DNA from: Aestuariibius sp. HNIBRBA575
GTDB taxonomy: Bacteria; Pseudomonadota; Alphaproteobacteria; Rhodobacterales; Rhodobacteraceae
Length of the DNA stretch: 20,000 bases
Direction: 5' to 3'
Assembly (NCBI RefSeq): GCF_040932005.1
Contig: NZ_CP162414.1
Coordinates: 1 to 20,000 of the forward strand
Made by a program: the position numbers and the translations under genes
The notes under the pieces: model-generated
Databases searched by the model: none
What the model saw: the letters and a program-made list of their open reading frames with translations, nothing else
Told to the model about the DNA's origin: nothing
Part shown: positions 1 through 6,729 of the stretch, piece after piece
Layout: each line of letters opens with the position of its first letter
Numbering within the stretch: position 1 is the first letter of the stretch

Positions 1-465
1 AAACCCGGAATCTGACGTCAGCGGCATATAAAAGAACGATAACGCGGTTATGATCACGATGGTGATGCCCCCCAAAATCACCGTATTTTGCAATCTGAGC
101 GCCGTCGCTGCGATGGTCACAGGCGCCATCATTAGCAATGCAAACGGGTTGTGAAGCCCACCAGTTAAAAACAACAGCAACCCAAGTTGCAAAATGTCGA
201 ACACCAACATCAGAAATGTTTCTCGGCCAGACAAGCGTTTGTTTTCGGGGTATAAAAATATCGAAAACAGATTTGCGATGACCGACGCCCCGACTGTCAT
301 CGCAGCAAGCCCATATTCGAATTTCAAGTTGTAAACGTTGATTGCAACAAAGATCGCGACGGTCTGACCTATGATCGCAATCCAACGCAACAGAACCAAG
401 GTGCGCAACCGTACCCATTCCCGTTGGCGATGCTCTTGGAACAACTGAAATTCTGTGGCGGACAT
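1..465 (-). CDS. regB: Redox sensor histidine kinase RegB/PrrB, N-terminal part
   Basis: The visible 155 residues are the membrane sensor half of a RegB-type histidine kinase; the kinase core lies beyond the window edge. The reading frame is open from the ATG at 465 down to base 1. A short cytoplasmic N-terminus is followed by hydrophobic segments at about residues 22-44, 52-71, 84-101, 106-122 and 128-147. Residues 102-108 read GGLHNPF, matching the GGxxNPF ubiquinone-binding motif of the RegB family. The family phosphorylates RegA under reducing conditions. The gene is divergent from senC and regA, the standard reg/prr arrangement in Rhodobacterales. The ribosome site is weak (AGG about 7 bases before ATG). 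Identity rests on the motif, topology and neighbours. Confidence 0.93.
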   Translation of the reverse strand, partial: MSATEFQLFQEHRQREWVRLRTLVLLRWIAIIGQTVAIFVAINVYNLKFEYGLAAMTVGASVIANLFSIFLYPENKRLSGRETFLMLVFDILQLGLLLFLTGGLHNPFALLMMAPVTIAATALRLQNTVILGGITIVIITALSFFYMPLTSDSGF

Positions 466-546
466 ATGTGATAACCTGTCATCTTGCGTCTGCTGCACAC
501 GTTGCTAAACGTGCATCGAATGTACAATGTGAGAAAAGGGTAAGAT
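466..546. promoter_or_regulatory. Divergent regB/senC promoter region
   Basis: This 81-base gap must hold the promoters of regB (leftward) and senC-regA (rightward). On the minus strand, 500-486 reads GTGTGCAGCAGACGC, keeping the outer halves (GNG and GNCGC) of the published RegA/RegR box but not its middle, so autoregulation by RegA is only possible. I could not assign clear -35/-10 pairs. The senC ribosome site is the AGGG at 537-540. Confidence 0.35.
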
Positions 547-1164
547 ATGTCAAAGGCTCTGGCGATTGGTGCGACAGTTGGAATAGCTGCGTTGGTTGGC
601 GTAACCTTTGCGGTGACGTCTTTCCTGAAACCGGATGATAAGTTTGCGCAATGCCGTCAAAGCCAAGCAGCGGGCGGCGCGATTGGCGGGCCGTTCACAT
701 TGGTGAACGAAGACGGTGTAGAAGTGACCGACCAAGATGTGATCACCAGCCCAACTTTGGTATATTTCGGATACACGTTCTGCCCGGATATCTGCCCAAT
801 GGACAATATGCGCAACGCCCAGGCCATCTATGAACTGGACGATCGCGGTGTAGAAGTGCAACCTGTGTTCATCACGATTGACCCTGCCCGAGACACCCCT
901 GAGGTCATGAAAGAGTTCACAGAGAATTTTCATGAGCGGATGCTAGGGCTTACGGGAACAGAAGAACAAGTTGCAGCGGCTTCTCAGGCTTATAAAACCT
1001 ATTACGCCAAGCAAGACGGTGATCCAGAATACTATCTGGTGGACCATTCGACATTTACCTATTTGATGTTGCCCGAAGAAGGTTTTGTCGACTTTTTCCG
1101 CCGGGAAATGGAGCCAGAAGAAATGGCAGATGTGCTGCAATGCTTTGTGGAAGCGGCGACCTAG
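547..1164 (+). CDS. senC: SCO1/SenC/PrrC copper-binding protein
   Basis: This 205-residue SCO-family protein is membrane-anchored. Residues 4-26 are a hydrophobic N-terminal anchor, followed by a periplasmic thioredoxin-like domain. The copper or redox motif CPDIC gives Cys79 and Cys83, and the third ligand is His167 in DHS. Family members deliver copper to the CuA or CuB centre of cytochrome oxidase and, in Rhodobacter, affect the signal passed to RegB. The start has an AGGG ribosome site 6 bases upstream. The gene lies between divergent regB and downstream regA, as in the Rhodobacter reg/prr locus. All three metal-binding residues are present, so the protein should be functional. Confidence 0.93.
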   Translation: MSKALAIGATVGIAALVGVTFAVTSFLKPDDKFAQCRQSQAAGGAIGGPFTLVNEDGVEVTDQDVITSPTLVYFGYTFCPDICPMDNMRNAQAIYELDDRGVEVQPVFITIDPARDTPEVMKEFTENFHERMLGLTGTEEQVAAASQAYKTYYAKQDGDPEYYLVDHSTFTYLMLPEEGFVDFFRREMEPEEMADVLQCFVEAAT

Positions 1165-1172
1165 AATTGACC

Positions 1173-1207
1173 TTGTTAGTCTGGCGGATTAGTTTCCAGA
1201 TTAACAA
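1173..1207 (+). repeat. Stem-loop between senC and regA
   Basis: The arms TTGTTAGTCTGG (1173-1184) and CCAGATTAACAA (1196-1207) pair over all 12 positions in RNA, with a single G-U wobble, around an 11-base loop. No T-run follows on either strand, so it does not look like a simple intrinsic terminator. It begins 8 bases after the senC stop and ends 8 bases before the purine-rich regA ribosome site. It could be a processing or stability hairpin, or a DNA operator. Confidence 0.7.
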
Positions 1208-1230
1208 AATGAAATGGGGAAGGATTGCTT

Positions 1231-1782
1231 GTGGGAAGTGAAGCGTTTGAGCTTGGCGAAGATCCTTCGTTATTGTTGGTTGACGACGACGAACCATTTT
1301 TGCGCCGTTTGGCTAAGGCCATGGAAAAGCGTGGTTTTTCAGTGGAAATGGCCGGGTCTGTTGCCGCAGGTAAGGCTATTGCAACAGCACGGCCACCCGC
1401 CTATGCAGTGGTTGACCTACGCCTAGAGGACGGCAATGGGTTGGATGTGGTGGAAACACTGCGCGAACGTCGCCCAGACAGCCGAATTGTGGTCTTGACC
1501 GGATACGGAGCCATCGCAACAGCCGTGGCGGCGGTCAAAATTGGTGCGACAGATTACCTCTCTAAACCGGCGGATGCGACGGATGTCACCAACGCATTGC
1601 TGGCCAAACCAGATGAATTGCCACCCCCGCCCGAAAACCCAATGAGCGCGGATCGCGTCCGTTGGGAACACATTCAGCGGGTCTATGAGTTGTGCGATCG
1701 CAACGTGTCCGAAACGGCACGTCGGTTGAATATGCATCGCCGGACTTTGCAGCGCATTCTGGCAAAACGCAGCCCGAGATAG
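1231..1782 (+). CDS. regA: Response regulator RegA/PrrA/ActR
   Basis: This is the DNA-binding partner of RegB. It controls photosynthesis, respiration, nitrogen and carbon genes in relatives. Residues 1-125 form a receiver domain with the acidic triad DDD at 18-20, phosphoacceptor Asp62, a Thr90 switch residue and Lys112. A proline linker (PPPPENP, about 131-137) precedes a Fis-type helix-turn-helix at about 155-178. The linker and C-terminus look nearly invariant relative to Rhodobacter RegA. I chose GTG at 1231 because the GGGGAAGGA ribosome site (1216-1224) sits 6 bases upstream; an in-frame TTG at 1225 would directly abut that site. The resulting 183 residues fit the family length (about 184). 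It follows senC after a strong stem-loop and ends one base before a convergent gene. Confidence 0.96.
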   Translation: MGSEAFELGEDPSLLLVDDDEPFLRRLAKAMEKRGFSVEMAGSVAAGKAIATARPPAYAVVDLRLEDGNGLDVVETLRERRPDSRIVVLTGYGAIATAVAAVKIGATDYLSKPADATDVTNALLAKPDELPPPPENPMSADRVRWEHIQRVYELCDRNVSETARRLNMHRRTLQRILAKRSPR

Positions 1783-1783
1783 C

Positions 1784-2278
1784 CTATTTCAGATCGTAAC
1801 GTTTGCTGATCGTGCCGACGATTGTCCCGTCTGACAATTGTGCGGTTGGATCGGTTTTATAGGTCTCAAATCCACGGCTTTGATAATAGGTCAGACCGCT
1901 TTCATTGTCGGCGCGTATGGTGGCGTCGATCCAATCAAAGCCCTCTTTGGCTGCAGCTGTGCGCGTTGCATCAAATAACTTGCTGCCAATCCCCAATCCG
2001 GTCGCACCCACACGCACAAAACTGGCGATAATCGCGGCTTCTGGGTGGTCATCTGACATGGGCGCAACCCACTGAAACCCCATCAGCGTCCCGCGATCAT
2101 CCCGTGCGACATGCCACACAGACCGCGCACCGCCCGATTGCATTTTCTCGATCATATCGTCTTTGCTGCGTTGACGTTGATAGGCCGTCGTGCCGCCGAT
2201 TTTGATGATTTCGTTTAGCAGTTCGGCCATGTCCCGAGCATCCACCGCCCCGGCGCGATCAATGTGAATCTGGGTCAT
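1784..2278 (-). CDS. GNAT family N-acetyltransferase
   Basis: A 164-residue single-domain GNAT acetyltransferase. The acetyl-CoA loop is visible as VGATGLGIGSKLF around residues 92-104, followed by a helix and the characteristic ESGLTYYQSRGF segment near 126-137, where the conserved Tyr and GF of the fold lie. The substrate cannot be read from the sequence. Its ATG overlaps the stop codon of the upstream HD-domain gene (ATGA at 2278-2275), and no good ribosome site is visible, so translation is probably coupled. Its 3' end faces regA with a one-base gap between the two stop codons. Confidence 0.88.
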   Translation of the reverse strand: MTQIHIDRAGAVDARDMAELLNEIIKIGGTTAYQRQRSKDDMIEKMQSGGARSVWHVARDDRGTLMGFQWVAPMSDDHPEAAIIASFVRVGATGLGIGSKLFDATRTAAAKEGFDWIDATIRADNESGLTYYQSRGFETYKTDPTAQLSDGTIVGTISKRYDLK

Positions 2279-2871
2279 AATGCATTCAACAATTCTGCGT
2301 GTTTCAGGGTAAATTCAGCACGTGTTTCGACAGGTGGTCGCAGGCGGATTTCGCAGTTTTGCGCCCAGTTCGGGTCGATTTTGCCAAAAAACTTGTTCGC
2401 TTCTGCTTCGGTAAATCCCGCGATTTGCGTGGCCTCTAGCCATGCGCTGACCTTGTCTGCTCGTTTGATCTGTTTTTTAACGCTTACGGGCACCTTGGCT
2501 GGCAACCCGAACCGGATGTGAATGGCGGCCATCAACCGATCATCCAGTTCGCCATAGCTGGGTCCAACGGCGGCCTTTACCGGTGAAATCATGTCGCCGA
2601 TGACGTATTCTGGCGCATCATGCAGCAATGCCGCCAAACGCCATTTGACCGGAGCTTTGGGGTTTTGGCGCGTGAAAATCTGTTCGACCAGCAGGGAATG
2701 TTCAGCGACAGAATAGGCGAAATCGCCTTTGGTTTGGCCATTCCACCGCGCAACAAAGGCCAGCCCATGGGCAATGTCGTCAATTTCGATGTCCATTGGT
2801 GTCGGATCAAGAAGATCAAGTCGACGGCCTGACAACATACGTTGCCAAGCACGCGCTGTTTTCGCAGGCAT
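2275..2871 (-). CDS. HD-domain phosphohydrolase, YfbR-like
   Basis: A 198-residue HD-superfamily metal-dependent phosphohydrolase. Likely metal ligands are His35 or His58 (VAEHS), the doublet His84-Asp85 (LLHDAPE) and Asp139 (RADK). LLHDAPEYVIGDMISPVK resembles the YfbR/YedJ group, whose characterised members remove phosphate from deoxynucleotides; the substrate here is inferred only from that resemblance. I chose the ATG at 2871 because GGAG (2882-2879) lies 7 bases upstream; the in-frame ATG at 2877 would leave only one base between them. The gene is translationally coupled to the GNAT gene downstream. A 63-base gap separates it from the methyltransferase gene on the same strand. Confidence 0.87.
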   Translation of the reverse strand: MPAKTARAWQRMLSGRRLDLLDPTPMDIEIDDIAHGLAFVARWNGQTKGDFAYSVAEHSLLVEQIFTRQNPKAPVKWRLAALLHDAPEYVIGDMISPVKAAVGPSYGELDDRLMAAIHIRFGLPAKVPVSVKKQIKRADKVSAWLEATQIAGFTEAEANKFFGKIDPNWAQNCEIRLRPPVETRAEFTLKHAELLNAL

Positions 2872-2934
2872 ACACATACTCCGTGGCGTTAAATCTGGCT
2901 AAACCGCACCGGCGTTTCTAGCAACCTTTTTTGG

Positions 2935-3672
2935 TTACACTTCGGCTGTGGAGGAACGGCCAAACAAACTGGACATGCGTGACACCAACCCCTGTGGTTT
3001 TTCCTCAGGTAAGGCAGTGTTTGCCGCGATTTGTGGCTCTTGGGGCATCAATGCCTCTGCTACGGTTTCGATGTCTTCGAAATCGGGGGCGTCGTCGGTC
3101 AAACCATTTGCAATATCAGTCGTATGGCGCTGCAAAACCACCTGATTTTCATCACAGGCCACAATGCTGATGTCACGTGGATAACGCCCAACAAATTCGT
3201 TGACCGCACGCACGACGCCGTCTTCCCACCAATATCCCAAAACGTGGTCATCCACTGCAATATGTCCGCCGGGTTTGACCTTTTGATAGGCCATTTCGAT
3301 GTCGATTTTCACGGCGTCATATCGATGGTCCCCATCCACATAGACGAAATCCAGTGACTGATCCTCGATGTGATGCATCATGTCTACGGTTTTGCCGCGT
3401 AGAAATTCGACCTGACCATTGGCCACACGTCTGGAAAATTGTTCGGTCAGATCCTGATACATCAGTTCCATGTCATATTTAGACTCTTTCCCGTACCAGG
3501 ATTTTTCCAGACCGGGATCATCAAAGTTAACCCATGGGTCAATCAGGTAGAGTTTGGTTGGGTTCACCTGACGCAGGATGCGTTTGGTAAAGTTGCCAGC
3601 AAAAACGCCAATCTCAGCGCCGCGGCCGCGTTCCTTGAAGAGCTCAAGGACGGATGCTCTGGTCCGTTTCAT
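2935..3672 (-). CDS. Class I SAM-dependent methyltransferase
   Basis: A 245-residue protein with a Rossmann methyltransferase fold of the Methyltransf_24 type. Motif I is AEIGVFAGNFT (19-29), the acidic strand end is LIDPW (43-47), and FVYVDGDHRYDAV (109-121) is the hallmark segment of this family, followed by PGGHIAVDDH (134-143). Residues about 185-245 are an acidic, poorly conserved tail that may be disordered. The substrate is unknown; relatives sit in sugar or small-molecule methylation contexts. A GAGG ribosome site lies 8 bases before the ATG. It is transcribed away from ahcY, whose product clears the SAH that a methyltransferase makes; this link is suggestive only. Confidence 0.85.
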   Translation of the reverse strand: MKRTRASVLELFKERGRGAEIGVFAGNFTKRILRQVNPTKLYLIDPWVNFDDPGLEKSWYGKESKYDMELMYQDLTEQFSRRVANGQVEFLRGKTVDMMHHIEDQSLDFVYVDGDHRYDAVKIDIEMAYQKVKPGGHIAVDDHVLGYWWEDGVVRAVNEFVGRYPRDISIVACDENQVVLQRHTTDIANGLTDDAPDFEDIETVAEALMPQEPQIAANTALPEEKPQGLVSRMSSLFGRSSTAEV

Positions 3673-3867
3673 GTTTACTGCCTCGATTATTATTTTGTTA
3701 ATCTTGGTTAATTATTGCCAGATGGCTGTGAAAAATCAAGAAAATGTCAATTTTTTGCGCGCAAGAACCAGATGTGGTGTGGCGCTGGGATCAAAAACGG
3801 CTTTGTTGCCGGACATTGATGCAAGTGCTAAGACACCGCCAACTGAATGCTGAAGCAGGAACAGGTA
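3673..3867. promoter_or_regulatory. Divergent methyltransferase/ahcY intergenic region
   Basis: This 195-base gap serves two divergent genes. It holds a perfect 10-base palindrome TTGCGCGCAA (3755-3764), a TTGACA-like -35 element for the leftward gene (complement of 3745-3750, no good -10 seen) and a small hairpin CGGC-TTTGTT-GCCG (3798-3811) in the ahcY leader. I looked for an SAH or SAM/SAH riboswitch and could not build one convincingly. The ahcY ribosome site is AGGA at 3857-3860. Confidence 0.5.
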
Positions 3868-5259
3868 ATGTCGCAAGACTACATCGTAAAAGATATCTCA
3901 TTGGCCGCGTTTGGCCGCAAAGAGCTGGACATCGCAGAAACCGAAATGCCGGGCCTGATGGCGCTGCGTGCGGAATATGGCGAAACCAAACCACTGGCCG
4001 GATCGCGCATCGTTGGGTCGCTGCATATGACGATCCAAACCGCTGTGTTGATCGAAACATTGGTGGCCTTGGGTGCGGATGTGCGCTGGGCGTCATGCAA
4101 CATCTTTTCGACCCAGGACCACGCAGCCGCTGCCATCGCCGAAAGCGGTACGCCGGTTTTTGCGATCAAAGGTCAGTCACTGGTTGAACATTGGGATTAC
4201 TTGGACCGGTCGTTCATGTTCCCTGAGGGTCCGAACCTGATTTTGGACGATGGCGGCGACGCGACGTTGTACATTTTGCTGGGCGCACGCGTCGAAAACG
4301 GCGAAGAAAACCTGATCGCTGTGCCCACTTCGGAAGAAGAAGAAGCGATTTTCGCCCAGATCAAAAAACGTATGGCGGCGTCCCCGGGCTGGTTCACCAA
4401 AATGCGCGATCAGATCAAAGGTGTATCTGAGGAAACAACAACCGGCGTTCACCGTCTGTATGATCTGGTAAAACAAGGTCAGTTGCCGTTCCCCGCGATC
4501 AACGTGAACGATTCCGTGACCAAGTCGAAATTCGACAACAAATATGGCTGCAAGGAATCGCTGGTTGATGGCATTCGCCGTGCGACCGATACCATGCTGG
4601 CCGGTAAGGTTGCGGTTGTCTGTGGGTATGGCGATGTGGGCAAAGGCTCTGCCGCGTCATTGGCGGGTGCAGGCGCGCGCGTTCAAGTGACCGAAATCGA
4701 TCCGATTTGCGCGCTTCAGGCGGCCATGGACGGGTTCGAAGTTGTCCGTCTGGAAGACGTGGTTGACCGCGCTGACGTGTTCATCACCACCACCGGCAAC
4801 AAAGACGTGATCCGCATCGAACATATGCGCGAAATGAAAGATATGGCGATTGTTGGCAATATCGGCCACTTCGACAATGAAATTCAGGTCGCAAATCTGA
4901 AAAACCACAAATGGACCAATATCAAAGAGCAAGTTGATATGATCGAAATGCCGTCCGGCAATCGGTTGATCCTGCTGTCTGAGGGTCGCTTGCTGAACCT
5001 TGGCAACGCAACGGGCCATCCATCCTTTGTGATGTCCGCGTCGTTCACCAATCAGGTTCTGGCCCAGATTGAGCTGTGGACCAAAGGCGACGAATACAAA
5101 AACGACGTCTACATCCTGCCCAAACATCTGGATGAAAAGGTTGCGCGCCTGCACCTTGATCGCATTGGTGTGAAACTGTCTTCGCTGAACAAAGAGCAAG
5201 CGGATTACATCGGCGTGACCCAAGAGGGGCCGTTTAAACCCGAACATTACCGCTACTAA
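3868..5259 (+). CDS. ahcY: Adenosylhomocysteinase (SAH hydrolase)
   Basis: AhcY reversibly splits S-adenosylhomocysteine to adenosine and homocysteine, relieving product inhibition of methyltransferases and feeding the methionine cycle. The 464-residue protein shows substrate residues around [10 protein letters not shown] (51-60, His53) and DDGGD (127-131), the [13 protein letters not shown] catalytic segment (212-224), the NAD-binding GYGDVGKG (253-260) and the C-terminal KPEHYRY that completes the neighbouring subunit's NAD site. The roughly 40-residue insert (about 145-190) is that of the longer bacterial and plant forms. I chose ATG 3868, with AGGA 7 bases upstream, over ATG 3847, which has no ribosome site and adds residues foreign to the family. 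Confidence 0.97.
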   Translation: MSQDYIVKDISLAAFGRKELDIAETEMPGLMALRAEYGETKPLAGSRIVGSLHMTIQTAVLIETLVALGADVRWASCNIFSTQDHAAAAIAESGTPVFAIKGQSLVEHWDYLDRSFMFPEGPNLILDDGGDATLYILLGARVENGEENLIAVPTSEEEEAIFAQIKKRMAASPGWFTKMRDQIKGVSEETTTGVHRLYDLVKQGQLPFPAINVNDSVTKSKFDNKYGCKESLVDGIRRATDTMLAGKVAVVCGYGDVGKGSAASLAGAGARVQVTEIDPICALQAAMDGFEVVRLEDVVDRADVFITTTGNKDVIRIEHMREMKDMAIVGNIGHFDNEIQVANLKNHKWTNIKEQVDMIEMPSGNRLILLSEGRLLNLGNATGHPSFVMSASFTNQVLAQIELWTKGDEYKNDVYILPKHLDEKVARLHLDRIGVKLSSLNKEQADYIGVTQEGPFKPEHYRY

Positions 5260-5264
5260 GCGCA

Positions 5265-5990
5265 ATGTCTGAGCCAATCAAACGCCGTCCGTTCCTGCTT
5301 CGGGCGGCGTTTTTTGTTTTTAACACTGTGATGGTGCTGGTTCTGATATCCGGGGCGCTATTGCTGCCGGGATCGCCACTGCCGGCGCATTGGAACCCAA
5401 CCGCACCTTTGGTGATCAGCGATCCGGTGACGCCTGTGACCCGCCTTAAATTGCTGCGAATTGCCAATGATCCAAGCCTGTGTCTGGCGATCCTATCCCC
5501 CGACCAGATTGATTTTGGGCGAATGCCGGATTTTTCCAAGGACGAAAACTGTCATATTCGGGAACGCATTGACCTGAATGGGGTGGGGCAGTCTGCGATG
5601 TCTTCTGTTGAAACGCGCTGCATGACGGCGCTGCGATTGGCATTGTGGGAACATCACGACGTACAGCCCGCCGCGCGTGCATTATTGGACGCAGATGTCA
5701 CCCGCATCCGCCATGTGGGCAGCTATAATTGCCGTCAAATGCGCCTGACCGGCGGCGAAGTTGGCGGCTGGAGCAGCCATGCCACGGCAGATGCAATCGA
5801 TGTCACCGGGTTTGATTTCAGCGACGGGTCGCGCCTTACTTTGCTGAACGATTGGCAGGGGTCCGCGTTTTTAAAACAAGTCGGGCAGGGGGCCTGTCGG
5901 TGGTTTCCGCTGGTTTTAGGTCCTGAATACAATGCATTGCACGCGGACCATTTCCATTTGCAAAACACGGGTTGGGGGTATTGCCGCTAG
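5265..5990 (+). CDS. Extensin-like C-terminal domain protein
   Basis: A 241-residue protein of the extensin-like_C family (PF06904), related in fold to M15-type D,D-peptidases. Residues 1-10 are basic, about 11-36 form a membrane anchor or signal, and the rest should be periplasmic. The domain core is visible as GSYNCR (152-157), SSHATADAIDVTGF (170-183, with His172 and Asp179), VLGPEYN (217-223) and HADHFHLQ (226-233), a His/Asp set that could bind zinc. Six cysteines (73, 96, 119, 156, 211, 240) could pair as disulfides. The ATG lies 5 bases after the ahcY stop with no ribosome site, so expression may rely on coupling. A terminator hairpin covers codons 6-19. In-frame GTG 5328 and ATG 5331 are alternative starts but lack ribosome sites and would lose the basic N-terminus. 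Confidence 0.86.
   Translation: MSEPIKRRPFLLRAAFFVFNTVMVLVLISGALLLPGSPLPAHWNPTAPLVISDPVTPVTRLKLLRIANDPSLCLAILSPDQIDFGRMPDFSKDENCHIRERIDLNGVGQSAMSSVETRCMTALRLALWEHHDVQPAARALLDADVTRIRHVGSYNCRQMRLTGGEVGGWSSHATADAIDVTGFDFSDGSRLTLLNDWQGSAFLKQVGQGACRWFPLVLGPEYNALHADHFHLQNTGWGYCR
5281..5321 (+). terminator. Intrinsic terminator of ahcY, inside the next gene
   Basis: AACGCCGTCCG (5281-5291) pairs with CGGGCGGCGTT (5301-5311) over 11 positions with one G-U wobble and a 9-base loop. It is followed by six T, one G and five T (T-run 5310-5321). This is a textbook rho-independent terminator 22 bases after the ahcY stop. It overlaps the first coding stretch of the extensin-like gene; its T-run encodes Phe-Phe-Val-Phe of the membrane anchor. 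Confidence 0.85.
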
Positions 5991-6084
5991 GCATAAATCC
6001 CAGCCCCTGGTTTGGTGAAACGGCATGAAATCCGCGGTTTCGTCCAGTTTTCGCTTAGGGGGAAACAATGGTAAATCTTTTCCT

Positions 6085-6112
6085 TTGCCGAAATCCCCTT
6101 TGCGCCTAATCT
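6085..6112 (+). promoter_or_regulatory. Candidate promoter of the DUF2853 gene
   Basis: TTGCCG (6085-6090) and TAATCT (6107-6112) are spaced by 16 bases and resemble a sigma-70 promoter, about 50 bases before the ATG at 6162. The 171-base gap 5991-6161 shows no other clear element besides the GGGAG ribosome site at 6150-6154. Confidence 0.35.
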
Positions 6113-6161
6113 CGGTGCATCAAAGAACATTCGTTCAATTGTTTAAACCGGGAGACGGACC

Positions 6162-6503
6162 ATGGGGAAACGCGACGATCTGATTGCTCAATATGCAGAC
6201 GACTTGAAAAACAAATGCGGCATGACGCCGGATATGGATCTATTGACCAAAGTGACCATCGGTTGCGGTCCTGCGATTTATAATGCCGATGCGTCTACCG
6301 TGGCTGGCAGCCAACAGAGCGAGCTGGAAACCGTCAAAGAGAACTTCTTGATCAAGAAGCTTGGCCTGAAAGATGGACCAGAATTGATGGAGGCGATCAA
6401 TGATGCGATCGAAGTTTACGGCAAATCTGAGCGCAACAAATATCGCGCGGTTTTCTATTACATGCTGACCAAAAAATTCGGCAAAGAATCCGTATACGGA
6501 TAA
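6162..6503 (+). CDS. DUF2853 family protein
   Basis: A small 113-residue soluble protein of the DUF2853 family, recognisable from the N-terminal MGKRDDLIAQYADDL, the strongly conserved DLLTKVTIGCGPAIYNADA segment (about 26-44) and the C-terminal NKYRAVFYYMLTKKFGKES. The family is widespread in Alphaproteobacteria and Bacteroidetes and has no assigned function to my knowledge. It is helix-rich, lacks a signal peptide or membrane segment and has one Cys in each of KCG and GCG. A GGGAG ribosome site lies 7 bases upstream. It appears to be a single-gene transcript, with its own candidate promoter and a clear terminator 17 bases after the stop. Confidence 0.9.
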   Translation: MGKRDDLIAQYADDLKNKCGMTPDMDLLTKVTIGCGPAIYNADASTVAGSQQSELETVKENFLIKKLGLKDGPELMEAINDAIEVYGKSERNKYRAVFYYMLTKKFGKESVYG

Positions 6504-6519
6504 ACAGTTGAATACCCAA

Positions 6520-6549
6520 AAAACGCCCGCCAAACTGGTGGGCGTTTTG
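6520..6549 (+). terminator. Terminator of the DUF2853 gene
   Basis: AAAACGCCCGCC (6520-6531) pairs with GGTGGGCGTTTT (6537-6548) over 12 positions with one wobble and a 5-base loop. The A/T ends of the stem give a U-run in the plus direction and also in the minus direction. Confidence 0.85.
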
Positions 6550-6648
6550 TATTTAGAACAAATCTTACGGGCTTTATCTTTGCCAAACCGCGCTTAATTG
6601 GGTTAGCAATAGACCACGGCCAGGACGGCCAAGACCTAATATTTCGAA

Positions 6649-6688
6649 CACGTGTGGTGAGTAGGTAGCACGTGGGGTGAGAGGGAGG
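6649..6688 (+). repeat. Two tandem 20-base direct repeats
   Basis: Copy one at 6649-6668 starts CACGTGTGGTGAG; copy two at 6669-6688 starts CACGTGGGGTGAG. The copies agree at 15 of 20 positions, and at 12 of the first 13. The second copy runs into the terminator stem. Confidence 0.75.
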
Positions 6689-6714
6689 GTCTTGGGTATT
6701 GACCCTCCCGTTTT
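6683..6714 (+). terminator. Plus-strand terminator without an assigned gene
   Basis: GGGAGGGTC (6683-6691) pairs perfectly with GACCCTCCC (6701-6709) around a 9-base loop and is followed by GTTTT. On the minus strand no T-run follows, so it is oriented for a rightward transcript and does not serve the leftward DUF1761 gene. Confidence 0.65.
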
Positions 6715-6729
6715 CCGTATATGTTCTGT

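Larger units (their letters stand above)
6550..6715 (+). ncRNA. Possible small RNA ending in a hairpin terminator
   Basis: No protein gene fits this gap. In the plus direction it holds an imperfect hairpin (TTGCCAAACC 6580-6589 against GGGTTAGCAA 6600-6609, two mismatches), a GGCC-AGGAC-GGCC loop (6619-6631), two adjacent 20-base purine-rich direct repeats (6649-6688) and a terminator (6683-6714). The DUF2853 transcript already ends at 6549, so this second plus-strand terminator suggests a separate transcript. The repeats resemble ribosome-site sequence (GGTGAG, GAGGGAGGG). I see no convincing promoter and recognise no known RNA family. It could instead be a 3' element of the opposite-strand DUF1761 gene. 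Confidence 0.35.

Noticed and set aside
1225..1230. TTG at 1225 as the regA start
   Set aside because: It directly abuts the ribosome site; GTG 1231 has a proper 6-base gap and gives the family length.
3788..3829. SAM/SAH or SAH riboswitch upstream of ahcY
   Set aside because: Some loop bases resemble the SAM/SAH class, but the outer stem does not pair and the ribosome site is not sequestered; kept only as a weak finding.
4657..5277. Open 206-codon frame opposite ahcY
   Set aside because: It lies entirely within the strongly conserved ahcY gene and has no recognisable domain or ribosome site.
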